Shown: piece by piece, positions 8,174 to 17,666 of the stretch
How the letters are laid out: the number at the start of each line of letters is the position of its first letter
Position numbering within the stretch: position 1 is the stretch's first letter
NCBI GenBank assembly: GCA_046260155.1
Contig: JBJYXV010000088.1
Coordinates: forward strand, 124,001-188,000
Length of the DNA stretch: 64,000 nt
Reading direction: 5' to 3'
Origin: PFL25 sp046260155
Lineage (GTDB): Bacteria > Chloroflexota > Anaerolineae > Anaerolineales > UBA4823
Notes under the pieces: generated by a model
The model's database searches: none
Told to the model about the DNA's origin: nothing
Seen by the model: the letters and a program-made list of their open reading frames with translations, nothing else
Program-made: the position numbers and the translations under genes

Positions 8174-8300
8174 CGATCAAAAATGTCACAGAGCTCAGTT
8201 GAGAATCTCCTAGTATGGATGCTCCAACGGAATTTGACCTCCTCCATACAGTCACCAGGGACCCTGCAACCACGGGAGCAACTTTATACGCCACAAAAAG

Positions 8301-8326
8301 GGCTGCCCCGATCTTTTGGGGCAGCC
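8301..8326 (-). terminator. Terminator of the META-domain lipoprotein gene
   Basis: Arms GGCTGCCCC (8301-8309) and GGGGCAGCC (8318-8326), followed on the minus strand by CTTTTTG. It lies 26 bp after the stop of the gene ending at 8352. Confidence 0.85.
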
Positions 8327-8351
8327 TCTTTCGCTTCAGGTGTGAAGGGCG

Positions 8352-10409
8352 TTATTCCATGGGGAAAAATTTCATGGTACCTGCATCCATCATGATATCG
8401 ATGTAAAGCAATTCCCCTTCTCTGTTATAAGCCACCGCATCATTCAGCAGCTGGATAAACTCATCGCCGAGTGAGCCTTCCGGGCAGGCTGCCATGGTTG
8501 AGACCATGATCTCAATATCCAGCTGGTTTCCCTGCAAAGTATATGTTCCACTGGCGCGGTTGCAGTCCGCCTGTACTGAGACCTGGCCATCCGGCATAAA
8601 TTCAAGCGTATAATTTCCCGGCATATTCGGGTGAGTGACTGTATCGTTATTCTCCAGGAATTCAGACCACATCCAAACCGTTCCCACCAGGTCTGAAGCC
8701 CGATATATCAACACTTCCTGCCCCGCCTCATTTTGCATCACCAATTCATCACCCAGGATGCGAAAACTGGCGACAGAACCCAGCGCCTGCAGGTACGCAG
8801 TTTCCTGGTCCATCGTGCCTTCAGGCTTTTCGCAAAACATCATGGTCAGTGGACCCAGCTCAATCGAGATTTGTTCACCGTCCACCAGGTATGAGCCGGA
8901 GTAGTTATTGCAGCCTGCAGAACCTGAGATAGTTCCATCATCACTGAAGATGGCAGTGATCTCCGTTCCATCCAACACCGGCGCGATAGCATCTCCACCA
9001 ATATTGAAATTCTCCAAATTCCAGATCGTCTCAGTTAGATTAAATGTACGTGCTAGTTTGTAACCCACCATCCGGTGGCCTTCAGAATCCAGCAGTATCA
9101 AGCGCTCCTGGTTTTCAAACTGGTAAGAACTGGCCATTTCCAAAGCAGCCAGATATGCCGTTTCCTGTTCCATGACACCTTCGGGTTCGCCGCAAGCCAT
9201 GCGGGTGGTGATCGCTGGGCCGATGGTGATCTTGTCACCGTCGATTTCATAGGCGGCAGAGTAACTGTTACAGCCTGCATTTCCGGTGAGCTGGCCATCT
9301 TCCCCGAAATTTGCTGTGATTTCGGAGCCGAGAATCACCGAAACGACCGCTTCCTTGCCATTGTTGTACATGAGCACATTCCATAAACTGCCAGGCAACA
9401 CCAGCGGCTCAGCAACTTCGAAGACCAGCAAGGTTTCACCGCTTGCATCCATTAGCTGCAGCTGCCCGGCCTCAATCTTGTATTCCGCAGTGCTGTTCAT
9501 TGCATTCAGGAATGCCGTTTCTTGATCCATCACCCCTGTTGGATTGCCGCAAAACATCTCGGTTGAGGCCAGCGGGCCGATATGAATGCTGGTCCCATCC
9601 ACTTCATAACCGCCAAAATAATTGTTGCAGCCTGCATTACCATTGACCTCGCCAGAGGCAAAATTGGCAGAAGTGAAAGTTCCTGCCAGGGGTGCGACCA
9701 GTTCCCCAGCCTGGTTGAGGTACGCATTCAAAAGCCATTCAGTGCCTATTAATTGAGTTGTTGCTGGTTCAGTCACCTCTTCTTTACTCTCCATGCTGAC
9801 CAGTACCCAGCGCAAAGAAGATCCATCCGCTGGCGGATTTTCGACTTGCTCTTCCCTGACCAGTAGCTCGTACACATACCCTTCTTCGTAATCAAAACCT
9901 TCGATTTGGTTATAGAAAAGGGTGTATTCATCTTCGGGGTTTTCCTTTACCTGCATGCATTTTTGTGGAGCAACACCCACGCAGTCCACCAGTTCAGGTC
10001 CCACGTATACTGTTTTTAGCTCACCTTCTGCTGCAACCGGTACTGGCTGCTTATCGACGATATCAACCAAGGTCCATTTGATGGAAGAACCTCCTGCAGG
10101 AGGGTTTTCAACCTCATCGCTTTTCACCAGCAGCTGGTACTCAAACCCCTCTTCAAATTCAAATCCATTAATCTGGTCATAGAAAAGCTGGTATTCATCA
10201 TCTGGACTTTCTTTGAACAGCATGCATTCTTGGGGTCCTTCCCCTTCACAATCGACGAGGACTGGACCAACAAATATGGTCCTTTCATCTGAAGTATTCT
10301 GAGGCTGCTGGTCAACCGGCGGGGTGGCAGTGGATTGAGCACAGGCAGCCAAGGACAATCCAAAAAGGGTCACTATAGTAAATCCTGCTTTTCTTATTAG
10401 GTCAGTCAT
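8352..10409 (-). CDS. Lipoprotein with two DUF4377 and four META domains
   Basis: A 685-aa lipoprotein. The ATG at 10409 is preferred over the upstream frame start at 10442 because it has GGAGAAG close by and gives a clean signal peptide ending in LAAC. Two DUF4377 copies follow (each with VDC.G..PQ.C and an NPPA/NPPADGSS end), then four META/HslJ-like repeats, each opening with a T/LW core and the first three having GNAGCN.Y or GSAGCNNY. META domains occur in heat-shock protein HslJ and in many secreted or anchored proteins of unknown function. Multi-copy tandem arrays with DUF4377 are unusual in length. Its role is unknown; a cell-surface binding or stress role is only a guess. It is a single-gene unit with its own terminator. 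Confidence 0.85.
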   Translation of the reverse strand: MTDLIRKAGFTIVTLFGLSLAACAQSTATPPVDQQPQNTSDERTIFVGPVLVDCEGEGPQECMLFKESPDDEYQLFYDQINGFEFEEGFEYQLLVKSDEVENPPAGGSSIKWTLVDIVDKQPVPVAAEGELKTVYVGPELVDCVGVAPQKCMQVKENPEDEYTLFYNQIEGFDYEEGYVYELLVREEQVENPPADGSSLRWVLVSMESKEEVTEPATTQLIGTEWLLNAYLNQAGELVAPLAGTFTSANFASGEVNGNAGCNNYFGGYEVDGTSIHIGPLASTEMFCGNPTGVMDQETAFLNAMNSTAEYKIEAGQLQLMDASGETLLVFEVAEPLVLPGSLWNVLMYNNGKEAVVSVILGSEITANFGEDGQLTGNAGCNSYSAAYEIDGDKITIGPAITTRMACGEPEGVMEQETAYLAALEMASSYQFENQERLILLDSEGHRMVGYKLARTFNLTETIWNLENFNIGGDAIAPVLDGTEITAIFSDDGTISGSAGCNNYSGSYLVDGEQISIELGPLTMMFCEKPEGTMDQETAYLQALGSVASFRILGDELVMQNEAGQEVLIYRASDLVGTVWMWSEFLENNDTVTHPNMPGNYTLEFMPDGQVSVQADCNRASGTYTLQGNQLDIEIMVSTMAACPEGSLGDEFIQLLNDAVAYNREGELLYIDIMMDAGTMKFFPME

Positions 10410-10885
10410 CTTCTTCTCCAATTCTGATTCATGTTCATTCAATATTTGATGTTGCTACACCTGGAATCGCTATGATTCAACATCTTTCCCAAAACTGCAT
10501 TCAGGACGTGTGAGGGGACTTGATGGTTCCCGATTTTGCTGATTATAATCAATCATTAATCAAAATTCGATCTGGAATTTTGGTTCCAAGGCGGTTCATC
10601 CTCCTAGCGCAAGGATTGGTGAGCTCATTCTGTGCAAAGAATGATAAATCTTCAGTACCAAATCCATGCCGGCGGGTTAAGATCAATCAATAAATTCGAT
10701 GCTAATCAACCTTTGTGAGTCAGCTCTCAATCCCCCATCTAATTGATTACCCAGGAAAACTACAACTGCCCGGCATTATGAATGCCGGGCAGTTGTTCAG
10801 GGAAACCCAAATCTTCTTGTGCGATCCTTTATTTATCCATTATTTCTCATCGCAAGCATTACCTTACCAAGGAATGGTCAGGTAA
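10410..10885. other. Intergenic region
   Basis: About 475 bp. It must carry the promoter of the META gene; it holds the near-perfect hairpin at 10764-10794. No convincing open frame or other repeat is seen. Confidence 0.5.
10764..10794 (-). terminator. Hairpin terminator downstream of the HtrA gene
   Basis: Exact 14-bp arms AACTGCCCGGCATT (10764-10777) and its complement (10781-10794) with a 3-nt loop, about 90 bp after the HtrA stop. On the minus strand it is followed by GTAGTTTTCC, a weak U-tract. Confidence 0.7.
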
Positions 10886-12529
10886 TTAAGGCTGCTGGCC
10901 CAGTACCACATCAACGCTGATGGTTTTACCATCCCGCAATATGGTTAAGGTAACCGCATTCCCAGGACCAACTTCCTGCAGGTATGCAGCTAACTGCTGT
11001 ACATCGGTGACAGCATTCCCATCTGCTTTGGTAACCACATCTCCACCGATGTTGATGCTTTCTCCATTTACCGTCACAGCCTCATCGCTGCCGATTAAAC
11101 CCGCTTCCAGAGCCGGGCTGTCAGCTTGAACTTCAAGGACCAGTACGCCAGTTTGATCTTCTGGGAGGTTCATCAAACCTGCGATCTCAGGCGAGAGTGG
11201 CATTCCGAGAATCCCTAACCAGGCTCGTCCCTGGACAGGTAGGGGTGAAGTGGCAACCTCTACATTACCAGTTGGCCTGGCTTCGAGGGTGACATTGATC
11301 TCAACTTCTTTACCATCCCGCAATACTCGCAGGGTGACTTCCTGGTCTACAGCGGTATTTTCAGAAAGGTATGCGATCAAATCATCCATATCGTTGACGG
11401 GATTGCCATCGATAGCGAGGATCACATCACCTCCAACAGCCATATCGATCCCATCAATAGTTTCCTGGCGATCACTGCCGCGCAATCCTGCCTTATCAGC
11501 TGGACCATCCTGGACAACCCCTGCAACCAGCGCTCCCTTCTGATCTTTATCCAGGTCCATCGATTCGGCAAGATCAGGATAGAGTGATATACCGGTAATA
11601 CCGAGATAAGGGTGCGCAAAGGTTCCATTTTCGATTAATTGGGGGACAACCCGTTCGACGATCGAAGCTGGAATTACGAACCCGATCCCTGCATTGGCGC
11701 GCACTGGGGATTCAATAGCAGAGGTTACCCCGATCAGTTCACCAGAAGCATTGATGAGGACACCACCTGAATTCCCTGGATTGATGGGTGCATCGGTCTG
11801 GATCACATCAGGTATGCTGTACACCGGACCACCGGTGAGATCTTCACTGGCTGGAAGAGAACGACCTAATGCACTGACAATACCAACGGTCATCGTTCCT
11901 TCCAGACCAAATGGATTGCCAATCGCGATCGCTAGCTGACCAACCCGCACCAGGTCAGAATCTGCAATTTGGATAGGCTGCAGCTCATCCGGAGAAAGAT
12001 CGACTTTTATCACCGCCAGGTCGCTGTCCGGATCATTCCCAACCAGCTCTGCGTTAACCACAGTGTCGTTGGAGAAAGTGACTTCTATCTTTTGAGCACC
12101 CTCCACGACATGGTTGTTTGTGATGATATAACCCTGCTTGTCCCAAACAAATCCCGACCCCAGGCTCTGGGAGTAAGGCTCCTGAGATTGCGGCACTTCA
12201 GGCAAGCCTGGAATAGAAGGCATACCCTCGGGTAATGAAACGACCGCTGATTCTGCACCTACAACACGAATGTTGACAACTGAAGGATTTACCTGCTCGT
12301 AAATTGATGTTAATGTGTCTTCATACGCGGCAAGCAATCCCGGTTCTACAGGCGACCCGGCTGGTGATGCTTCAGCGGGTCTTGCTTCTACTTGCGATAC
12401 TTCGACTAGGTTGCCCTGGACATCATTGGCAGTAGTTGCTGGCAGTGCAGCTAAAGTCGAGCTGCAAGCTGATGCAACCATTGCAATGACGACCAATAAT
12501 ACAGGAACAACTAATTTGTTCTTTTGCAT
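10886..12529 (-). CDS. htrA: HtrA/DegP-type serine protease lipoprotein with two PDZ domains
   Basis: A 547-aa protease. The ATG at 12529 with GAGGT upstream is chosen over 12547; it gives a lipoprotein signal ending at SAC. The trypsin-like domain shows the triad: His in ITNNHVVEGA, Asp in DSDLAVIKVD and Ser in NPGNSGGVL. Two PDZ domains follow, each with a similar core (GGDVILAIDGNPV and GGDVVTKADGNAV). HtrA proteins degrade or refold damaged envelope proteins. It is transcribed in the same direction as, and 245 bp behind, the OmpR-type regulator and kinase genes, a layout like the CssRS-HtrA stress loci of Gram-positive bacteria, so it is probably a target of that pair. Confidence 0.94.
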   Translation of the reverse strand: MQKNKLVVPVLLVVIAMVASACSSTLAALPATTANDVQGNLVEVSQVEARPAEASPAGSPVEPGLLAAYEDTLTSIYEQVNPSVVNIRVVGAESAVVSLPEGMPSIPGLPEVPQSQEPYSQSLGSGFVWDKQGYIITNNHVVEGAQKIEVTFSNDTVVNAELVGNDPDSDLAVIKVDLSPDELQPIQIADSDLVRVGQLAIAIGNPFGLEGTMTVGIVSALGRSLPASEDLTGGPVYSIPDVIQTDAPINPGNSGGVLINASGELIGVTSAIESPVRANAGIGFVIPASIVERVVPQLIENGTFAHPYLGITGISLYPDLAESMDLDKDQKGALVAGVVQDGPADKAGLRGSDRQETIDGIDMAVGGDVILAIDGNPVNDMDDLIAYLSENTAVDQEVTLRVLRDGKEVEINVTLEARPTGNVEVATSPLPVQGRAWLGILGMPLSPEIAGLMNLPEDQTGVLVLEVQADSPALEAGLIGSDEAVTVNGESINIGGDVVTKADGNAVTDVQQLAAYLQEVGPGNAVTLTILRDGKTISVDVVLGQQP

Positions 12530-12774
12530 AGTTACCTCTTCATCCATTTAATTCATTGAGATAGGATAAAGATACACCTTTTCCTGTAAATCGTCTTTAA
12601 GGGAAGTTTTTGAGCAGGTTAAGGTTAGCTTAAGGAAGTTCCGGGCTTTTCAGCAGAGCGAATGAGTAAGAGTGAAATTTTGATTGAGCTGGAACCAGGC
12701 GTATTCTCCCGTTGATTTCCAAGCTCATCTCTTGGGTACGCTTCTCATCTCGACGGATTGAAATGGCTGATAAC

Positions 12775-14193
12775 CTAGAAAGTGCGCGGCAGCCAGAAAG
12801 TAAACTGGCTCCCCTCTCCCGGTTTACTTTCCAACTCAATCTCACCACCATGTGCGTGCAGAATGTCGCGGGCTATGCTGAGTCCCAATCCCATGCCTTG
12901 TTTAATTTTTCGCCCCTGCTCACCGCGGTAAAACGGCTCGAAAATCAATTCTCGCTCTGCTTCTGAAACCCCGGGACCACTATCCCTGATGCGGAAGTAA
13001 ATTTGCTGATCATTGGTGCCCACGGAAACCCATACCGAACCCCCCACAGGCGTATATTTGATCGCATTGCTGGCCAAGTTTCCAACCACCTGTGCCAGTC
13101 GAACCGGGTCGGCGGAAACGGGAGCAATATCCCCGGGGATATTCTCAGTCCACTGCAGCCCCTTTTCACCTGCTGCCCGCCGCCATGGGAAGAGCAAATG
13201 GGGCAGCCACTCCCCCAAATCCAGCGACTCCTTCTCCAGTTCAAGGGTACCGAGCACCTCATCGTGCAGGTGCGCAAGTTCATCCAGCACGTGCTGCATC
13301 CTGACAGCTTCCTCATCGATCCCCCTGGTCAATTCAACATATAAATCAGGATCCTCATTTGCCCCCCTTAGTATGGATTGAATTCCTGATCGGATCGCTC
13401 CCAGCGGGCGCCCGAGCTCATGTACCAGGTTGGCCAGCAGGTGGCGCCGGGAGGATTCAAGATTTCCTAGCTCGTCGACCAGGTGGTTAACCGCCCTGGA
13501 CAAATCACGAATTTCATCCGGCCCCTCTTCTGGCAAGATTTTATCGCGATCTCCCTGGGCAAGGCCGTAAATCGCATTCGTCACCCGGCGAATCGGATTG
13601 CCAATATTTAAACCCAAAATTGAACCCAGGGTGGAACCAACAATGAGACCGAGGATCAGGACCACTGCAATCAGGTTTCTGAGTTGGGAAAGAAGCATAT
13701 AAATAGATTCGCTGCGGTAACTGACCCTGACCACACCGATCACATCATCCTCGGATGTTTTTACCGGGGAAAATACATCCACCAGCACATCATTGAGGCG
13801 AAAGATCGAATAGTTTGTAATCACCACTTCTTCCCCTCGGCGGGCAGCCGGTAACCCCTCTGTTTGCAAGACAGACCCTACCTGGTCCACACTGTCATTC
13901 GCACTCGAGAAAAGCAATCTTCCATCAGCATCGAGGAACATCACCTGGATAGCCGGATCAAGACCTACCCTGCTGAGCATATTGCTGACGATCAGGGGAT
14001 TTCCAAAGAGTTGGAATTCTGCCCGGCTGATCTCCGAGAGGTAGCGTGCATCCTGTGAGAGATTATCAGCCATGGATGGCAGTAGAAACTGCGTTCCAAG
14101 TACATAAAACAATGCAAATCCAGCCAGGGGAATGATCACCAGAATCGGCAGGATATGGCTGATGACGAGACGATTTCGAAGGGAGCGGATCAA
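12775..14193 (-). CDS. Sensor histidine kinase (HAMP-HisKA-HATPase)
   Basis: A 472-aa kinase: helix 1 (about 10-32), an extracytoplasmic sensor of about 135 residues, helix 2 (about 170-195), HAMP, then HisKA with the phosphoacceptor in NLVHELGRPLG and an ATPase domain with the N-box (NLASNAIKYTP), RDSGPGV and GMGLGLSIA boxes. Its start overlaps the regulator stop by 4 bp (ATGA-type coupling). An envelope sensor would fit the downstream htrA gene. The HELGRPLG box differs slightly from the common HELRTPL, but the His is present. Confidence 0.93.
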   Translation of the reverse strand: MIRSLRNRLVISHILPILVIIPLAGFALFYVLGTQFLLPSMADNLSQDARYLSEISRAEFQLFGNPLIVSNMLSRVGLDPAIQVMFLDADGRLLFSSANDSVDQVGSVLQTEGLPAARRGEEVVITNYSIFRLNDVLVDVFSPVKTSEDDVIGVVRVSYRSESIYMLLSQLRNLIAVVLILGLIVGSTLGSILGLNIGNPIRRVTNAIYGLAQGDRDKILPEEGPDEIRDLSRAVNHLVDELGNLESSRRHLLANLVHELGRPLGAIRSGIQSILRGANEDPDLYVELTRGIDEEAVRMQHVLDELAHLHDEVLGTLELEKESLDLGEWLPHLLFPWRRAAGEKGLQWTENIPGDIAPVSADPVRLAQVVGNLASNAIKYTPVGGSVWVSVGTNDQQIYFRIRDSGPGVSEAERELIFEPFYRGEQGRKIKQGMGLGLSIARDILHAHGGEIELESKPGEGSQFTFWLPRTF

Positions 14194-14891
14194 TTCTCAC
14201 CCCGGGGGATAAATTTATAACCCTTACCGCGCACGGTGAGGATGCGCTCAGGCTTGTTCGGATTGGCTTCGATCTTCTCCCGCAACCAGCGAATATGGAC
14301 GTACACGACCTGCGGTTGGCCTATATATTCCGCCCCCCATACGCGCTCCAGGAGCTCATCCACTGCCAGCACCTTGTTAGGTTGGAGCACCAAGGAGAGC
14401 AGTAAATCAAACTCGCGCGGTGCAAGTTCTATTTGCACGCCAGCAACATGCACCGTATGGGCATCGGTATCAACGCTGATGTCACCTGAAACCAACAGGG
14501 ATGGCTGGCTTATGGGTCCGGCAGCAGGGCCAGCCGCGCGCCTTAATACTGCTTTTATCCTTGCCAGGAGCACATCCAGGTCAAATGGTTTGGTGACGTA
14601 ATCGTCTGCTCCTAATTCCAGCCCCACTATCTCATCCAGCTCTCTACGGCGAGCAGTCAGAAATATCACCGGGATCTGGTAATCCTGTTTGATCTTGCGG
14701 ACTGCATCCAATCCATCCATCCCCGGGAGACCGATGTCGAGCAGAACAAGATCAATCCCTGCACCCTGCAGTAGTTCTAAGCCAGCTTCTGCGGTTTCTG
14801 CACTCTTGACCAGATATCCTGCTTGTTCAAGGTTGAAAGACAGGCTGCGCCTGAGCAGCTGGTCATCATCGACAATCAATAGTTTCTTCAT
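14190..14891 (-). CDS. OmpR/PhoB-family response regulator
   Basis: A 233-aa regulator when started at ATG 14891; a GTG at 14930 in the same frame would add 13 residues that match nothing in the family. The receiver has the acidic pair in IVDDD, the phosphoacceptor Asp in LLDIGLPGMDG (about D52) and the Lys in VTKPFD. The C-terminal winged helix has LAPREFDLL and VRGKGYKFI. It is the first gene of the regulator-kinase unit ahead of htrA. An 8-bp inverted repeat lies directly upstream of the start. Confidence 0.95.
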   Translation of the reverse strand: MKKLLIVDDDQLLRRSLSFNLEQAGYLVKSAETAEAGLELLQGAGIDLVLLDIGLPGMDGLDAVRKIKQDYQIPVIFLTARRRELDEIVGLELGADDYVTKPFDLDVLLARIKAVLRRAAGPAAGPISQPSLLVSGDISVDTDAHTVHVAGVQIELAPREFDLLLSLVLQPNKVLAVDELLERVWGAEYIGQPQVVYVHIRWLREKIEANPNKPERILTVRGKGYKFIPRGEN

Positions 14892-14892
14892 G

Positions 14893-14917
14893 GATACAAT
14901 TCCATTGGGATTGTATC
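14893..14917. promoter_or_regulatory. Inverted repeat at the regulator start, possible self-operator or translation hairpin
   Basis: GATACAAT (14893-14900) and ATTGTATC (14910-14917) with a 9-bp spacer, ending one base before the ATG at 14891. It could hide the weak ribosome site or bind the regulator itself. Confidence 0.4.
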
Positions 14918-15104
14918 GCAAAAGAACCACTTGGGAAGCTCAACAGGTGCGGAAATCAATCCATTTTAATTATCCGCGTTCGAATTGGTCAACTTTCCAT
15001 ATTCATCCCCCACTAGCAAGTGGTTAAAATGCAAAAATTACACAGGAGGTGGTTCTCCGGTAATTTTATCGTGTTTACGAAATTAAACTGATATCAAGTC
15101 CAAA

Positions 15105-16163
15105 TCAGTCCTGATCTCCGATATCTTCATCCTGAAAATGCTGTACAGAAGAGTATATATTCTTCTGTTTGCGAACGTTCCATAAAGATAAGATCATCTT
15201 TTCGATTTTCTCCCTGCCGTGTTCCGATGATGAGATAGGCGGATTTATCACCGTATCAACGACGTATGTTGGCCGGCTGCGAATTTTTTCTACTGAGCGG
15301 ACTATCTGTTCACCAAACACTCCCATTAAGATAAACTCCACTCCCATCAATATAAACACAGCTCCAGTCAGTATCCACCAGTCCTGGAAATTAACCGAGT
15401 AATACTGATTCTCGATGATCAGGCTTGCGGTGATTATTACACCCATCAACGAGAGGATCAACCCCAGCACAGTAAGGGTGCGCAAGGAGCTGGCAGGAGA
15501 AACTCCATCAGCATAATTGAGCGAAATGGAGCGGTGGGTCAATACATACTGTTTTTCATTTCCCTCGTCGACCTGGAGCTTATACTCAACAAGAACCGGG
15601 TTGATTCCGGTCCAGGCCAGGATTTCCAGGAGTCCGCTGTGAGGATTGGAAATCTGCGAAAAGAGATAATAAACTTCCTTATCGATAAACAGGCTGCTTA
15701 TATCCTGGAAATTTCGCTCTGGGAACATTCGTCTTAGGAATTTTGTATCGGTTGAAAGAAGACCTCGCGTTTTCCCAGTTGGTGACCCTGGATCGACTGA
15801 TCGTCCCAGAACAATCCTGGCACCGGTGTGCCAATGCTCAATCAGATCGCTAATTACGAGTTCAGGATCAAAATTGTTTCCACGGAAAAAACCGACACAA
15901 TCACCGGAAGCGTAAGCTGCCCCTGCGATGAAGGCAGCTGTTTCACCAAAGTTGCGGGTCAAAACAACCAGCCTGAACCTTTTGTCTTTTTGGGTAATTT
16001 CTGTGATCTTAGATATCGATTCTGAGTGAGAGCCATCGTCTACGAAAAGAAACTCAAAATCGTATTCATGGTTTTCTGCAGCTAAATTCTCCAGCTGCTT
16101 GCATTGCAATAAAAGCCGGTTCACCCTCTTTACAACTGGTATTACGATCGAAATTAAATCCAT
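15105..16163 (-). CDS. Family 2 glycosyltransferase with two C-terminal helices (polyprenyl-phosphate sugar transferase type)
   Basis: A 352-aa protein. The GT-A domain starts at once (DLISIVIPVV) and shows the acidic FLFVDDGS nucleotide-binding motif and FVGFFRGNN in place of the usual DADLQ(D)P, then two membrane helices (about 235-260 and 270-295). This is the DPM1/GtrB/ArnC layout, which links a sugar to undecaprenyl phosphate. ATG 16163 has GGAG upstream and is preferred to GTG 16166. The loss of the usual DAD-type metal motif is odd and may mean altered donor use. It follows the DegT aminotransferase by 98 bp in the same direction, suggesting a shared amino-sugar pathway (inference). 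Confidence 0.85.
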   Translation of the reverse strand: MDLISIVIPVVKRVNRLLLQCKQLENLAAENHEYDFEFLFVDDGSHSESISKITEITQKDKRFRLVVLTRNFGETAAFIAGAAYASGDCVGFFRGNNFDPELVISDLIEHWHTGARIVLGRSVDPGSPTGKTRGLLSTDTKFLRRMFPERNFQDISSLFIDKEVYYLFSQISNPHSGLLEILAWTGINPVLVEYKLQVDEGNEKQYVLTHRSISLNYADGVSPASSLRTLTVLGLILSLMGVIITASLIIENQYYSVNFQDWWILTGAVFILMGVEFILMGVFGEQIVRSVEKIRSRPTYVVDTVINPPISSSEHGREKIEKMILSLWNVRKQKNIYSSVQHFQDEDIGDQD

Positions 16164-16261
16164 CACTTATCTCCACCCCGATGTTTTTACCCATCGATTC
16201 CCTGGCTACTTTCTTGAGCCAATTCGAAATTTTTCCACCTTATCTTCTAATAATTGATCTA

Positions 16262-17455
16262 TTAATTAGCAATTTCTACCAGACTTTGTCTTACCATCCC
16301 ACAAACATGCTCTATTTCCCAGGGATTTAATTCTGGATAACAGGGCAATGAGAGCACTTGAGAGCAGGCTTGTTCAGTCTGGGTTAATACCTGAAGGGTA
16401 TCCTCCACCTGACCTTGTGAAATATAATAGGTATCTGCGACTGGATAATGTACAGTCGTACCAATGCCCTTCTCGAAGAGTTTTCTCTGCAGTTGCTGCC
16501 GGTGTGCCGTGCGAATCACATAATGCTGAAAAACAGAACCATTCACCTGGTTGGGGCAGCTCAACACACCAGCCAATTCGTCGAAACAGATCGTGTAAGT
16601 CTGGGCGATCATCCGCCGTTGTAAATTCCACTCTTCCAGCATGGGCAGCTTCACCCTCAGGATCGCTGCCTGCAATTCATCCATGAATCTCGATTTACTC
16701 CAAGCCAGGTCGGATTTCCACGGCAGGTGATCTCCATTTTGTCGGTATTGACGAGCATTTTCAGCGAGCCTGGTATCCCCCGTGATAACCGCCCCAGCTT
16801 CACCTAAGGCTCCCAGGTTTTTCGCCGGTGCAAAACAAAAACAACCTACCTCTCCCCATGTCCCGACTCGTTTTCCATTCAAGCTGGCACCATTTGCCTG
16901 GAAGCAATCCTCTACAAGTGGAAGTTTGTTGCTGGCGGTGATCTCCAGAATAGATTCAATGTCCGCAACCCGCCCGTAGAGGTGCGTGATGACCACCGCT
17001 CTCGTCTTTGGCGTGATCACCTGCAGCAGCCCATCTGGTGACATCGTCAGTGAAATCGGATCAATTTCCGCAAACTTCGGCATTGCACCAATCGCCTGGA
17101 TGGCTTCAGTGCTGTGCATCCCTGCATTGGCTACGGTTATCACCTCGTCTCCAGGACCAATCCCTAGCGAGCCTAGTCCGACTTCCAAAGCACGCAACCC
17201 ACTGGATACGGATATGCAGTTTGCTATTCCATAATACTCGGCGAAATCCTGCTCAAACCTGGCGGCTTCTTCGCCGGATGCATATATGCCGCTCTTGAGA
17301 ACCCGGTCAATCGCCATTTTTATTTCATACCGGTATTTTGCATACTGGCGGGTTAAATCTATAAATGGGATCTCAAGAAGCTCACCCTGATGAATACCAG
17401 TTTGAGATTGATCTCCAGATATAGAATCACCCGGCATAGGATTACCGTCAATCAT
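16262..17455 (-). CDS. DegT/DnrJ/EryC1/StrS-family PLP aminotransferase
   Basis: A 397-aa aminotransferase. After a 30-residue leader, the fold begins at IPFIDLTRQY. The PLP lysine is in CFAPAKNLGALGEAG, the aspartate/His-type pyridine site in VEDCFQANGA. The family transfers an amino group to keto-sugars bound to a nucleotide, for surface glycans or secondary metabolites. The neighbouring lipid-linked glycosyltransferase supports a surface-glycan role. The extra N-terminal 25-30 residues are polar and may be a misassigned start; TAGGAAG upstream of the ATG supports it. Confidence 0.9.
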   Translation of the reverse strand: MIDGNPMPGDSISGDQSQTGIHQGELLEIPFIDLTRQYAKYRYEIKMAIDRVLKSGIYASGEEAARFEQDFAEYYGIANCISVSSGLRALEVGLGSLGIGPGDEVITVANAGMHSTEAIQAIGAMPKFAEIDPISLTMSPDGLLQVITPKTRAVVITHLYGRVADIESILEITASNKLPLVEDCFQANGASLNGKRVGTWGEVGCFCFAPAKNLGALGEAGAVITGDTRLAENARQYRQNGDHLPWKSDLAWSKSRFMDELQAAILRVKLPMLEEWNLQRRMIAQTYTICFDELAGVLSCPNQVNGSVFQHYVIRTAHRQQLQRKLFEKGIGTTVHYPVADTYYISQGQVEDTLQVLTQTEQACSQVLSLPCYPELNPWEIEHVCGMVRQSLVEIAN

Positions 17456-17513
17456 GTATATTATCTTCCTACCGAAACTCCAAGTAAAAATAAATCGGTA
17501 TATTGCATAATGA

Positions 17514-17666
17514 TTAATGGATTCGAGGCGGTTTATCGCGGATGATCTTCACCTCCACAGGCTGGGAGTTTTTTTCAGTGTAAACTAAATAGTAAACCCC
17601 CATTATGATCATCAACATTACCAGGAACACCATCAAGCTTAACAAATACAAAATCGTGATCACCAT
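17514..17666 (-). CDS. 50-aa single-pass membrane peptide
   Basis: An open frame too short for usual gene calls: 50 codons with one strongly hydrophobic helix (about residues 3-29) followed by a charged tail rich in Lys, Arg and Pro (VEVKIIRDKPPRIH). GGGGAAGG lies directly before ATG GTG, so the GTG one codon later may be the real start. It sits 59 bp ahead of the DegT gene on the same strand. No family is recognised; the composition (hydrophobic then ordered charged tail) is unlike random sequence. Confidence 0.45.
   Translation of the reverse strand: MVITILYLLSLMVFLVMLMIIMGVYYLVYTEKNSQPVEVKIIRDKPPRIH

Larger units (their letters stand above)
8022..8351. other. Intergenic region, promoter of the LysR operon and end of the META gene
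   Basis: 330 bp without a gene. It contains the 12-bp inverted repeat at 8140-8173 and the minus-strand terminator at 8301-8326. Short open frames over it (8088-8294, 8183-8406) look random. Confidence 0.6.
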
